Of a DNA stretch of 64,000 nucleotides, positions 47,305-58,715 are shown one piece after another; positions within the stretch are counted from its first letter, which is position 1, and each line of letters opens with the position of its first letter. Origin of the DNA: Eulemur rufifrons (taxonomy: Eukaryota > Chordata > Mammalia > Primates > Lemuridae); NCBI RefSeq assembly GCF_041146395.1, contig NC_090989.1, forward strand, positions 238,752,843 through 238,816,842, in the 5' to 3' direction. The notes beneath the pieces are model-generated. The model searched no databases. It was not told the origin of the DNA and saw nothing but the letters and a program-made list of their open reading frames with translations. Both the position numbers and the translations under genes were made by a program.

Positions 47305-50300
47305 ATCGCATCTGCCATAAGGTTAGGTCTTATTTTAAACATCTTTTCTCCTGAGGAAAGAAGAAGTGGGAAATATTTTAAATTTAGTTTTTTTTTAATA
47401 ATGGACATAATATATGAACACATTATAAAAAAACAAATAGTTTTGTAAAGTGTTTTACAATAAATAGCAGACCCCCCAGGTTGCTTCCCCTGCCTCATTT
47501 CTACCTCCGAGACCCTTGGGCTGTTTCCTTGGTTTTTGCTTCCAGTCTTGAAACAATATCCTTTTATTGCTCCTGCTTGGTTTTCCTGTTTTAGGTGTTC
47601 TCTGTTTGATCCCCGATTTGGAAGATGGAAATTGTTTGCTCTTTTCCTATCTTCCCATTCTTCGACATACTTCCCTTCTCTCATTTTCCCAGTATGTTTG
47701 CAACATAGTTTTTGTTAAGTCAGTATTCAGTGTTTATATTTTATGTTCTGGTAAACTTTGTGCAAAGATGACACAGGTAAGATAGTGTGATTATGTTTCC
47801 TTTCTTGTATAACCTTTTTGTTTTTCCTGGAGTTAATCTTTGTCTTGTTTTTTATTTTTTAAAGTTTTGTGTAACTTCCACTAATTCTTTCCCAAACCCT
47901 CCGCCACACATAAGAATTTCTTCTCATTGCATTGAAACATGTCAGGTGTTTACCCCCTTTGGGACATCCGATAACGCATTCTGGATTGGTTGCTGTCTTA
48001 GTTTGGATTCCCCTAGAAACCAACAGTGAAGCAAGGATTTGAGCATAGTGGATGATTTGGGAGGTGAGGAAGCCAATAAAAGGTGCATTGTGTAAAGCAA
48101 GGTCCAGTGGTGGGCACCTGTGGCTTGATCCCTCTGGGGAGCAGAGATTGCTCTTTATTGCTTTATCTGCAGTCAACCAAGTGGGGGCAGCTTGAGCTGG
48201 GATAGTGATGGTGGGAGAGTAAAGACGGGGTCATATTCAGAGAGATGACGATTTGTAAGAAAGAGCAAAACTATGGAGAAAAAAAGAGTTTGAAGGAGAG
48301 GAGTTAGGTCTTTTTAGAGGAGAAGGAATTTAGGGCTCTAAGGGCACATACAACTTGGTAAGGCAATCCAGGCTGAGACCCCATATTGTTATAGGAATTT
48401 GAGTGTCTTAAATTTGTATTTTCCAGGTTCACCTTTAGTTTCTTAAAGTACTGCTTTAAACAGTCATTTTAAACGAATTGTGTTCACATTTATAGATGGT
48501 TAATTCAGAGGCCTGATGATATTTTTCAAGAACACAGAAGTTTTAGTAACCCAAGAGTCTTAATAAAAACTTAATGAATTTGTGAATGAATTTAAAAAAC
48601 AGTCTCTTCAAATATGAGAATTAATAGGTTTTTCTGAATCGTTGGAAGAAATAGATAAGCTAATATAATATAGCTTTCTTCTTCCATCTCATGAAAAGAT
48701 GTTCTTCAGTAATTAGTAAGAGAGTAAAGCTCTTCATAATTGAACATTCAAAATGATGAATTTGAAAATCAGCCACAGTATATTAGACTGTTTAAAATTA
48801 CACACTCAGTAGACAACTCTTAACAGAGATAAAAGCACACACCAATACCAGCTTTTATAAAAGGAACATATCTTTAAAAGTAAAATGGTCAGAATAAGAT
48901 TTGAAGGGATTACCTACCAGGTATGGTTTCATTATTTCTTTGATCTCCATTTATCTCCTTTCGTTATATTTATTCCGTACTTTTTGTCTGGTGTTTGCTC
49001 GTTTGATTTGTGCTGGTGTTACTTCTCTGTGTTCCCCTAGTACCTCGTGCATATTAGCCATTATAATATTTACCATGTTTGTGGCCGTTGTCTGTTTATC
49101 TGACTCCTCACTATACTGTGAGGACCTGGAAAGCAGGGATTGTGCCTTTCCTGGATCTCAGATACGACTTACTGCAGAAAACAATATTGTCACCTAAATG
49201 ATTATGTGGCATTTTCAATTTTTGAAATTTAACATATATGATATACTTTTCTGTGAAAATAAATGTATACTGCTATTATGTATCCATAATAATTAAAAAT
49301 TAAAACAAAAACAGACATTTGGTCCAGTCACTACCAGCTTTTGCATCTGCTGTTAGCCTAAGTTCTACTATATGGTTCTAAGTGTAAAGATACTTCCCTT
49401 CAGGAATGTTTTCTTTTGTAATACCCTACCCTCACAGACAGCCCAGTGCCATATTTCTGTGACTTGCTGCAATCCCCCATCATGCCACTTAGTATATATG
49501 CTTTGCTCTAATTGCTTTTAAAATAGACTCTGCTGTCAGTTTGTTATAAACTTTGTGAAAACAGGAACTATAATTGTCTTGCTCATTATAATATCCCTAG
49601 GACAGGGTTGGCGGTGGTGGGTCGGGGTCCTCTCCTGATAACTCTCTTCATCTCTAGTCTATCCCTTTGAGGCTTAAAGTTTAAAAAAAGCTAATTTGAA
49701 ATAGATGTTCAGATGAAATGTCAGTCATTAAGTGCTAGACATACTTTAAGCTGTGATTCTATCAGGGGTGCACATGCAGATGGGATCTTGGGCATAGTCC
49801 CAGGTTAATGTGAAACCCCAACTCTAATTTTGAACCAGAGGAACCCAGGTATAGTAGCATCCATTAATTCATAGGCTTTATCAATTTGTTAATAAAATTG
49901 TTTCTTCCACTAAAACTTTAATTCCTTTCTAGGCATCTTCTTTTATAAAAACAAAAGCAAAAAAGAAATTGAGATGCTATCTTTGAGGCACAAACTAATT
50001 TGCCGATGCAGTTAGGTGCTAGAGAAATGATTAAGTCTTTTTAATGAACACATTATTTTTGTTCTTCATGGGTCTTTACCGTCAGAATCTCAGTTGAGAC
50101 ATGATTTTGAAAATAGTTCTGTTTCATACATAGTATAAGTGAAACATGGCATAAGGCCCACACTGTAAGAATTTACCATTGATTCCTTAGCTTAATCCAC
50201 AGACTCCTAGAACTGAAATAAACAACTAGAATAAAACTTAGAGATCACCGTGGAATCCAGGAGTTTCTAAACTGCTTTCCGTGGAACCATCCAGCTCCAC

Positions 50301-50613
50301 AGAGAGACTGCCAGGGCCACCAGAATGAAGGGGGACACAGAAGAGCACACCGGGATGGGCTCTGTGCGCCCCCTATACATGCTTCCCCCAGGACAGCTGT
50401 GCCTTTTCTGTATAATTCCTCATAACAGTTTGAGGGACAGGGAGAGTTTATATGTGTATTTAAGGTGAGGACACTGAAGCCTGGGAAGAGAAGGCCCAGT
50501 TTCCAGCGGTCGGGCTGGTTTGCAGGCTGGCTTGCAGCTGGGTCTTGCATCCAGTCCTGTCTCCACCGTGTCACATTGCTTGCTCTGAAAGCCTCTTCTC
50601 TCTTTGCCTTCAG
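47305..50613. other. SH3GL2: SH3GL2 intron 3, last part, few recognisable features
   Basis: 48000-48390 begins 'tcttagtttggattccccta' and may be an old ERVL-type LTR in antisense. 48940-49195 resembles a decayed L2 ('actgtgaggacctggaaagc'). 50455-50560 is a possible MIR. The remainder up to the exon 4 acceptor is unassigned. Confidence 0.45.
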
Positions 50614-50757
50614 CCTCCAGAGCTAAGCTCAGCATGATCAACACCATGTCAAAAATCCGCGGCCAGGAGAAGGGCCCAGGCTACCCGCAGGCGGAGGCGC
50701 TGCTGGCAGAGGCCATGCTCAAGTTTGGAAGAGAGCTGGGAGACGACTGCAACTTCG
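50614..50757 (+). CDS. SH3GL2: SH3GL2 exon 4 (residues 63-110, first base of 111)
   Basis: The exon has 144 bases and is phase 1 at both ends. The acceptor is 'tttgccttcag' and the donor TCG|gtaaga. It encodes [20 protein letters not shown] and then [20 protein letters not shown] plus LGDDCNF. This contains the endophilin-specific insert in helix 1 of the BAR domain (about residues 60-88). In the known structures that loop sits on the concave face and adds a second membrane-inserting wedge. The exon is a multiple of three, so its loss would delete the insert without a frameshift. It follows the 23.6-kb intron 3, the largest intron wholly inside the window. Confidence 0.97.
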
Positions 50758-51663
50758 GTAAGAGTGCTTCCGCACCCCGTAGTTCCTGCATCTGCCCGGG
50801 GATTTCAGTCCAGTGAGAAGCTCTGCAGGAAGTCAGGCAAACCATTTGGTATTTTGATTCTCAGTTTTAAATCTTGTCTATATTGGCCACAAATTCATTT
50901 TCAGAATTGTTTAATCATTTTTAAGGTAGTTTGTCTTAGGAGTTTCATCCCTCCCGTGAGACCCCAGTCTTTACAACAGTTTTGGTTGACCTATCTAGAT
51001 GCCTCTGCACTTTCTGTTGGGTGTGTCTGGCAGTAGCTGAGTATTGACACGGAGTGAACAGTCACAGTGGGCATGATTCAACTCCCTGCCACATGAGCTT
51101 TCTCTTAGATCTTTTGCTTATTTGTATGTGGTACCGAATTCTCCTGCCCCAGATGAGGTACGGTATATTCCTTCATCCCCTCTCCTGTGACATTCGGATA
51201 CCACACTAAACACCTTCTGTTTTCACCCCTTTGTCATGTGGGGTCTCAGCAAATGACTGTCCTTCCTTGTTGAACCATGTTCTCTATCCCTGGTATTTGC
51301 TTCTGCTAAATGCAATGCTCTTAAGCTGGTGCCATATTAGGGAATGATAGTACTTAGAAAGAAGGGGAGGGACACTCACCTTCCCAAGGGACCCTCCCAA
51401 ATGGCTTTTTAAAGGGAAAGCATAATCTCATATTCTTGATAAAAGAATGCCCTTGGGGGGCACTGAGTCAGTTGCCCAGAATTAACTGTTGTTAAGTGGA
51501 AAAGTCACTATTCCCTGGACAGCATCATGTATTCTCTCTTATCGGTGTTGCCTTCAGAAGACAGAGTAATCCTTGGGTTTTCATCTGTGAAGGGCCCTAT
51601 TACTGCAAATGATGAAGTCATCTTTATTCTTTAGTATAAAAGAGCTTCATTCTCCCCTTCCAG
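50758..51663 (+). other. SH3GL2: SH3GL2 intron 4 (906 bases)
   Basis: The intron runs from gtaaga to a C/T-rich tract ending 'cccttccag'. No repeat was recognised. Confidence 0.85.
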
Positions 51664-51797
51664 GGCCAGCTCTTGGTGAGGTGGGGGAGGCCATGCGAGA
51701 ACTCTCAGAGGTGAAAGACTCTTTGGACATGGAAGTGAAGCAAAACTTCATTGACCCTCTTCAGAATCTTCATGACAAAGATCTCAGGGAAATTCAA
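51664..51797 (+). CDS. SH3GL2: SH3GL2 exon 5 (residues 111-155)
   Basis: The exon has 134 bases, beginning with two bases of codon 111 (Gly) and ending in phase 0. The acceptor is 'cccttccag' and the donor CAA|gtatgt. The product begins [20 protein letters not shown] and continues [20 protein letters not shown] to LREIQ, BAR helix 2. Residue 133 is Met here; I recall Ile in human and Met in rodents, an exchange that should not matter to the fold. The frame stays open about 28 codons past the donor, so intron retention would add a short tail before a stop; nothing suggests this is used. Confidence 0.97.
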
Positions 51798-53647
51798 GTA
51801 TGTGCAACTCATTCTCTGGAAAGTGGGCAGTTGAAATCATACAAGTACAGATGCCCATTTCCTTTAGAAATTCCTTTGTAGCTTACTGTGCATGTTGTCA
51901 GTGCTGGGCACATGAATTGCAAAACCACCCAGCAAGACAAATTGAGAGAAACAAGAAATGTGATGCCTTTCTGCCTGCTGTTAGGACTGTGCCACTCATG
52001 AGTATTATATTTGATTTCTCTGCATTCAATTTCCACATTGAATAGTTTTCTCAAACTTTTTCTCTCCCAGAAAAAGAAGGATAACGTTCTTTCTCTGAGA
52101 ACACACAATTTTATTAATTATTCCATGGTTTGCTGGGCTGATTTCAGCACCTAAAATGCTAGTTGTATTAGTTCTTAGCTTAAATAAATATTCTATCACT
52201 CTGTAAACATATGTTTTTGTATTTTCATAATGACCATTAGGATTGAGGAAGAATACCCAGCTGTCCTCTTTCTAAAACATGTAGGACAGTTGAGTTATTT
52301 CTAATAAAAAAAAAAGTTCAACAGGCTTTGTCTCTGTGCGTAATGTTTGCTCATTCGTTCATTCAGCAAACATTTGTTGAACCTGTTTGAAATTTAATTT
52401 TGTTGACTGAAAAGTGGACTGCTATGGCTTGAACTGAGGCCTCCTAGTTCTGCTTACCCCAGCTTAAGTCCCCTTCAGCCTGACCGCTAAAGATGACACA
52501 GACAGTAAGTGGCACACTCACCTTAAATCCAAAATATAACTCTGACTCCAGTGCTCTGCCCTACAGCTGACTGTAAGTTCAAACATCTTAAAAGAATAAT
52601 CCTTCCAAAGGAGCAAACATTTGGTTTGGATCCGGGCATGGGTTGGGGGCAGAGATGCCCAGTGCTTGGTGAAGCTGTGCGTGTGGGAAGATCTAGGATA
52701 TTATTCTCCCTCCTTTCCTTCTCATTTCTTTACCACTGCCAACTCTGTTTTAATCCCTTTCCTTTCCCTGCCATACACACCAGGACCAAGGGAGAATTCA
52801 GCATTTTATCCTACCCATTAGTAGTGGAAGACTGTGGCTATCAGGAAAAAAAATACTTTGTAGCTTTGGAAAGCTACTTTCCTACCTGGTCACTGGCGAT
52901 GTTGGCCAGAGGCCGGGCAGCCACCTGCTGGGGGTGGTGCACGGAGGGACTGAAGCTCCGTGTGGAGCATTAGGTGGAATCCCTTCTGCGCTTGCTTCCC
53001 GGGGGGTCTCTGTGCTTGGGTTTCATCATTAAGTAAGAGGTTTAACCTAAATCAGTGACTCCCCAAAAGCTGCGTCAGTCAACCAGGACGAGTGCTAAGG
53101 TATAGATTCCTAGGCCCCAGCCCTGCACATTCTGATTCCAGTAATCAGAAATGCATATTTTTAATAAGCAGCTTAGGTGATTCTAACAGCCCGGGTGATT
53201 CAAAAAGCAAGAATGCCATTCTGTCTCGCTTGATCGCAAGGAAAGTGCTTTTCATCTACCTTCTCATGATTTCTCTTGCATGTGAGGACTGGTGGGCCCC
53301 GTGAGTGTGTCCTTTCAGCGTGTGTAGGGTGTGTACGTGCCTCCCTGCTGTCTTCATGGGATGGACAGGCGTAGTCCAGCTTGGCTTTGGCCTGGCAAGG
53401 CCAAAATAAAGGGCACTGGTGTTTCCCACAGTTTCTTTCTTGTTCTTATTTTTAAAGATACTTCCCCACAGTTAGCCATTAGAAGTGCTTGCTCTGCTTA
53501 TGCATGTTCCTTATTTCTCTGGTGACATATTTCAAAACTTAGCCTATCTCTGTTTTGGAAGCTAGTAGATGTGATAGAGAAGTAAGCTGCAAACAGGCCT
53601 TTTCCATAAGTCCTTTCAAAGCATATTCCTGCCCTTGACTTTTTCAG
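51798..53647 (+). other. SH3GL2: SH3GL2 intron 5 (1850 bases)
   Basis: It contains a short L2-like end (about 52345-52392), a possible antisense MIR (52430-52560) and a MER5A-like fragment (53053-53195; 'gattcctaggccccagccct', 'agcttaggtgattctaac'). Confidence 0.8.
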
Positions 53648-53806
53648 CATCATCTAAAGAAGTTGGAAGGTCGACGCCTGGATTTTGATTATAAGAAGAA
53701 ACGACAAGGCAAGATTCCAGATGAAGAGCTTCGTCAAGCTCTGGAGAAATTTGATGAATCTAAAGAAATTGCTGAGTCAAGCATGTTCAATCTCTTAGAG
53801 ATGGAT
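53648..53806 (+). CDS. SH3GL2: SH3GL2 exon 6 (residues 156-208)
   Basis: The exon has 159 bases, 53 whole codons, phase 0 at both ends. The acceptor is 'gactttttcag' and the donor GAT|gtaagt. It encodes [40 protein letters not shown] and [13 protein letters not shown]. It carries the end of BAR helix 2, the basic cluster KKLEGRR...KKKRQ that contacts acidic lipid heads on the concave face, the turn at GKIPDEE, and the start of helix 3. The exon is symmetric, so skipping would keep the frame but cut the BAR arm. Confidence 0.97.
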
Positions 53807-54044
53807 GTAAGTGATTCCCTTGTGCTTTTTAATTTAATCATTGAGGCACAAAATTAATGTAATAAAGGGTATGTCATTAAAAGTGTTAGTATCTGATTAA
53901 ACTGTATGGTAAGAACTTCAGTAGATAGTTGTTTCTTTTAAGTAATTTTAAGTGATAAAATAGGTTGAGAAATGGTAACATTTTTCCTGCATTCTCATCG
54001 TTTGTTTTAACCGGGTTTTTGTCTACTAATGAATCTTAAAGTAC
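53807..54044 (+). other. SH3GL2: SH3GL2 intron 6, first part
   Basis: The donor is gtaagt, followed by AT-rich sequence up to a Tigger insertion. Confidence 0.8.
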
Positions 54045-54413
54045 ACATGCTTCTCAACTGACTATGGGGTGGGTTATGGCCCGATAATCCATTGTAAGTT
54101 CAAAATATTGTTAAGTCAAAAATATATTTAATACACCTAACCTACCAAGCATCATGGCTTAGCCTTGCCTACCTTAAACATGCTCAGAACACTTACATTA
54201 GCCTACAGTTGGCCAAAATCATCTACCACAAAGCTGATTTTATAATAAAGTGTTGAGTATCTCATTTATTGAATACTTCACTGACAGGAAAAAGCAGAAT
54301 GGTTATATGAGTACTCAAAGTACAGTTTCTACTGAATGCATATCACTTTTGCGCCGTCATAAAGTCGAAAAATCCTAAATTGAACCAGCTTAAGTTGGGG
54401 ACGGTCTGTCTTA
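54045..54413 (+). mobile_element. Tigger-type (mariner) DNA transposon, nearly complete
   Basis: It starts 'cttctcaactgactatgggg' and ends 'agcttaagttggggacggtc'. Internal phrases such as 'aatacacctaacctaccaag' and 'cagaacacttacattagcct' match a Tigger-derived non-autonomous element. The inverted ends are recognisable. Confidence 0.85.
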
Positions 54414-54904
54414 CCAATAGGAGGAAGATAAAGAATGTTTCTGATGATCTGTGTATAAATGCAATAGCTTTAAAAAATAGTCTGTTGAAATATAGGGCAG
54501 ATTGACTTCAGATTATAAATGAATATCAACTAAAATACACTCAAAACTGAGTGCCCAGCGTAGATTAAGGTGTTCTGTATTTTGAAGTCAAGTTGACATT
54601 TTCATTGAAAAAGTAATTTTTATTGAGATTGATGATTGTAGCATAGGTACTACATTTTGAGAATAGATGTTAAAAATTACGTTCATGTTTCCAGAGCACT
54701 AAATTATTATTTATGGCTTTAGAGATCACATTTTGCTGTGTCCTTTTACCTTCAAAGCCATGAGGACAGTCCCTCCTTCTGGCCACTTAAGTAGTGAGAC
54801 CTGTCAAACCATCTTCCCTGTCCTTATGCATCTCCACCTTATACCCCATCAGTGGATGATCAACTTCTGCCAACATGTTTATAGAGTCTTTATGTGCTTA
54901 TTGC

Positions 54905-55518
54905 TTGTATTGGAGTTCTCCAGAGAAACAAAGCCAGTAGGGTATAGATGTAGACATATGAGAGGCAATTTATTAGGGGGATTGGCTCATGTGATTATGG
55001 AGGATGGGAAGTCCCACAATATGTCATCTCCAGTCTCCAAGCTGGAGAACCAGGGGAGTCAGGAGCATGGCTGAGGCCCAGTCTGAAGGCCTGAGAACCA
55101 GGGGAGCTGCAGGTGTAGCTCTCAGTCTGAGGGTGGAAGCCTGAGAACCCGGTGTGGGCAAGGGAACCACTTACGCAAGTCCTGAAGTCTGAGTGCTGGA
55201 GAACCTGGAGCTCTGATATCCAAGGGCAGGAGAAGATGGGTGTCCCAGCCCCAGGAGAGAGACAGAGAAAATGGTGGGGAGAGAGGGAGAATTTGCCTTT
55301 CCTCTGCCTTTTTGTTCTATCCCTGCCCTCAGCCTGTTGGATGGTGTCTGTCCACACTGGCTAAGGGCATATCTGCCTTACTCAGCCCACTGATTCAAAT
55401 GCCAGTCCCTTCCAGAAACACCCTCACTGACCTACCCAGAAATAATGCTCTACCAGCTGCCTGGGTATCCCTTAATCTAGTCCAGTTGACGGCTAAAATT
55501 AACCAATACATTGCTTAA
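54905..55518 (-). repeat. MLT2-type ERVL LTR, antisense, with internal repeats
   Basis: It begins 'ggagttctccagagaaacaa', contains 'gggattggctcatgtgatta' and 'tttttgttctatccctgccc', and ends 'acggctaaaattaaccaata'. Between 55035 and 55215 the unit 'tgagaaccaggggagc' recurs in variants, a diverged minisatellite inside the LTR. It lies in intron 6. Confidence 0.8.
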
Positions 55519-56352
55519 TTGCCTTACTCCTGACTGTGGCAAGGGAGGCATGTTGAACATATCCAGACTTTCCCACCACCCAGAAATAGCGTAGGTTTGT
55601 GTTTGCGTAAGACATTTGTATCCACGTAACTGCTCGAGAGGAAGGCTATGGACATGAGGGGTGATCTGAATCACTGTGCTGCTTCCCTGCACCCAGGGCA
55701 CACTCCACCCCTAGACTCAGAGGACCATAGGCTCTGTTGACTTGGAAGCTGCTACTCAGCTAGGTCACAATAGGAGACACAAAATGAAGAGCAGTCAAGG
55801 ATGCCTAGAATAATAGAGCTGGAATGAACTCCAGACGTCTCCTGATTCAACCCCTGTTTGTTATAGATGAGGCTCAGAGAGGACAAAAGAATTTCCATCA
55901 TAGCATGCTGCCTCTCCTGGTGCCTTACGTGAGAAGTCAATATTGACATTTTTATTTTCTTAGCAAGGAAAGTAAAAGGAACAATGAGTCCTTTGGTCAG
56001 TATTCCTTTTTTCTACAGGAAATCAATAAAAGAAGCCAAATCGTAAATGCCAGTTTGTAGCTAAACGTGAGTTGTTTAATTAGAGAGCTGTGTGATCTCC
56101 ACGAGGAGCCTTACTGATGCCCCTCTCCTCACGACACTGACAGGCACACTTCCACACCTAAGGATGCTTTCTTATCCTTAACCGATGTGAAACCTGAAGG
56201 ACTGTCTGTCTTGGCCTGGCTTACCCCATGCACAGCTTCCCCAAGCCCCGGGCTGTGTGTGGAGGGCAGCTCTGCTGTATGTACAGGGCGGTGGTAGCTG
56301 CTTAAGGCCAGTAGCTTGGTAACTAAGGCACAATTTCCCCATCCATCTGCAG
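55519..56352 (+). other. SH3GL2: SH3GL2 intron 6, last part
   Basis: 55830-55900 is a probable antisense MIR piece ('ttatagatgaggctcagaga'). The rest is unassigned up to the exon 7 acceptor. Confidence 0.7.
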
Positions 56353-56456
56353 ATTGAACAAGTGAGCCAGCTCTCTGCGCTGGTGCAAGCCCAGCTGGAG
56401 TACCACAAGCAGGCAGTCCAGATCCTGCAGCAAGTCACTGTCAGATTGGAAGAAAG
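56353..56456 (+). CDS. SH3GL2: SH3GL2 exon 7 (residues 209-242, two bases of 243)
   Basis: The exon has 104 bases, entering in phase 0 and leaving with two bases of codon 243 (Arg, AG|A). The acceptor is 'catctgcag'. The donor AAG|gtattt is the weakest of the set at positions +4 to +6. It encodes [20 protein letters not shown] and [14 protein letters not shown], the C-terminal half of BAR helix 3, with a heptad-like hydrophobic pattern that closes the three-helix bundle. Confidence 0.97.
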
Positions 56457-58584
56457 GTATTTTACAGTTCCCTGCATTTCATGCATGCATTTTCTTGCTA
56501 TAAAATGATACATAAAGAAGTGGAAATAATAGACTACATTTGGAGACAAACATCTGCCAGAATTCCTGCTTATCCTACACAGGCACCTTGTGGATTATAT
56601 GTTTTGATTTTATTTTGTCTTGTGCTTTTTTTTTACATTGTTCTGTTGAATCTCATCTAATGTTTACAAGAGGTTGATACTCGGATTATATTTTGGCTGC
56701 TGCAGATGGGACACCAGGATACTTCTGACGATAGTGGATGCGATTTGCTGACCACATATGGTGTGTGGGTGCTAAATGCATGTCATCCTCAATCTTTTAA
56801 CATCCCTGTAAGCCACGTATTCTTAGCCCTAGCTCACAGATGAGCAGACTGAGGCTCAGGGAGTTGAAGTGACTGGCTCAGGGAGGTGAAGTGACTAGCC
56901 CAGGGTCACTCATTGCTGTGACTGGGATGCACAACCAAGCATCACCTATTTGAAAGCCTGTTTCTATTCACACATTGTGTTTCTCTGAATGGTGGTAAAG
57001 TCCTCCACCCTGAGAGAGAGCTGCTTTCATGTGCCTGTTCAGCCTCGAGATGCACCTCCCAGTGGGGCTGCAGGGGTTTCCTGGGTGAATGGTGCCCCTG
57101 GAGTTGTGGGCACAGCCTGCACAGCTCTGCGGTGGCCCTGCATTATAATACGTGTTATTTTATTTGGCCAGATTAAGCAGGGTGATTTTTGATAAACATA
57201 TATACCTCAGAGGATCTACCCACCTTAGCAGCCTTTACTCTTAGATCATGGCCAGGTCAGACGCTCACAGGGGATCGGATGGCTGCATTCGTAATGCAGA
57301 CTCCAGTCCTACGATGCCACACTACTGGAAATGCCACCCATTTCCATTGTTTCCGTCTGGCTGGTCTCCTCTTCTCAGTGTCGTCTTTGATTAGTGCTTG
57401 GATTGAGATCTTCCTTCGGCACACCCTTGTGGAAATGTGCGTAACACTGAAGCCTCCAGAAAGATTTTAAAACCATATACTTCAAAATACTCAAGAAATA
57501 GTATGTCTTTATGCATCTGTTGAGCATAAAGGAGCCACTTTCCTTTTTCCTCTGAAATATGTTCAAAGTCAGTATCAGAAATCAGATAATGAGGCATCTT
57601 TTGACAAGTATGCTTTCATTTGTGTATTAGAGCCAGATATTCAACTTCACCTTATAGTTACCAGTAGGCAAAGAAACATGTTTTTGCAGCAGGTGGTTCA
57701 GGTCACAAATGTAAAGGTGTTTCGTTGTCAAACGTGTCAATTCACTAAAAGAAAACAGGCAATAAATTTTCTTTTTTAAAGTCAGTATCATTCAAATCAC
57801 CATATCCTAAACCCTGCCCGCTCTTGTAAATCTATTGTACGTTTTGCTTATTGAATACCTGAAACTGTGGGACATAGTTGGGGGTGTGTAGAATGCATTT
57901 ATTGACCATACCTTTCCGCCTTTCCTCCTGTCTTCCCTCGTTCCTTGCCCCTTGCTCCCCCCTTCCAATCTCAAACTGCTCACTTTTCTCAGAGCACATA
58001 TTACCTCCTTCCCTCCTTCCAGATCTCCTCACGTTCACATGAAATTGCCTTCTTGCACATGTTCATCTGGAAACAACTCCTACATATCTTTTACCTCTTT
58101 CTTTAAACCTTCCTCAGTTTCCCCAAGGAGAGGTAGACTCCTCCCCCTCAGTCCCAGCCCGTATTCCGGTGGCACTTTGTAGGTTTCTCTATAAGAGCAC
58201 TTCCTAGAATTTATGGTAATCTGTTGTTTGTGTTCTGTCTCCCCTACAGAACATAAGCTGCTTGAGGGCAAGGACTGTGTCTTAATTCATCTTTGTGTTC
58301 CTGGAACTTAGCACTATGCATATTTGCATAAAGAGCTCTGAAAAAATGAGGGAGGGAGAGAAGGGGTTGAGAGAAAGAATGAAGATAGTGAGGACATGGC
58401 TGTAGATGGACGTCTCCAATAGCAAGGACATACACATATAAGAAAACTAAGGGTCCTATTCTGATTTTCCACTCTTCATCATGGTAGATAGGTGGGCGAT
58501 CCAGGCATTTCCTGAATCCTACTGCTTCTCTTTCCCCTTCTTAATTGGATACATAGTTTTTCCCCCCTTTTCTTTTCAATACAG
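56457..58584 (+). other. SH3GL2: SH3GL2 intron 7 (2128 bases)
   Basis: 56785-56960 is an antisense MIR ('acagatgagcagactgaggc', with a 20-base segment duplicated: 'tcagggagttgaagtgactg' and 'tcagggaggtgaagtgacta'). 57850-58330 is an L2 3' end ('gagggcaaggactgtgtctt'). 57000-57470 is unassigned. Confidence 0.8.
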
Positions 58585-58715
58585 AATAAGACAAGCTTCA
58601 TCTCAGCCCAGGAGGGAGTATCAGCCTAAACCACGAATGAGCCTGGAGTTCCCAACTGGAGACAGTACTCAGCCCAACGGGGGTCTCTCCCACACGGGCA
58701 CTCCCAAACCTTCAG
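58585..58715 (+). CDS. SH3GL2: SH3GL2 exon 8 (residues 243-286, first base of 287)
   Basis: The exon has 131 bases. It begins with the last base of Arg243 and ends with the first base of Gly287. The acceptor is 'tttcaatacag' behind a C/T-rich tract and the donor is CAG|gtaagg. It encodes [40 protein letters not shown] and KPS. This is the flexible linker between the BAR and SH3 domains, rich in Pro, Ser, Thr and Gly. The basic RREYQPKPR patch near its start is part of the variable region that separates the endophilin A paralogues and helps assign the gene to SH3GL2. Confidence 0.97.

Noticed and set aside
51609..51881. Open frame running through exon 5 into intron 5
   Set aside because: Only the part 51664-51797 is exon. 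The flanks lie beyond clear acceptor and donor sites and do not continue the endophilin sequence.
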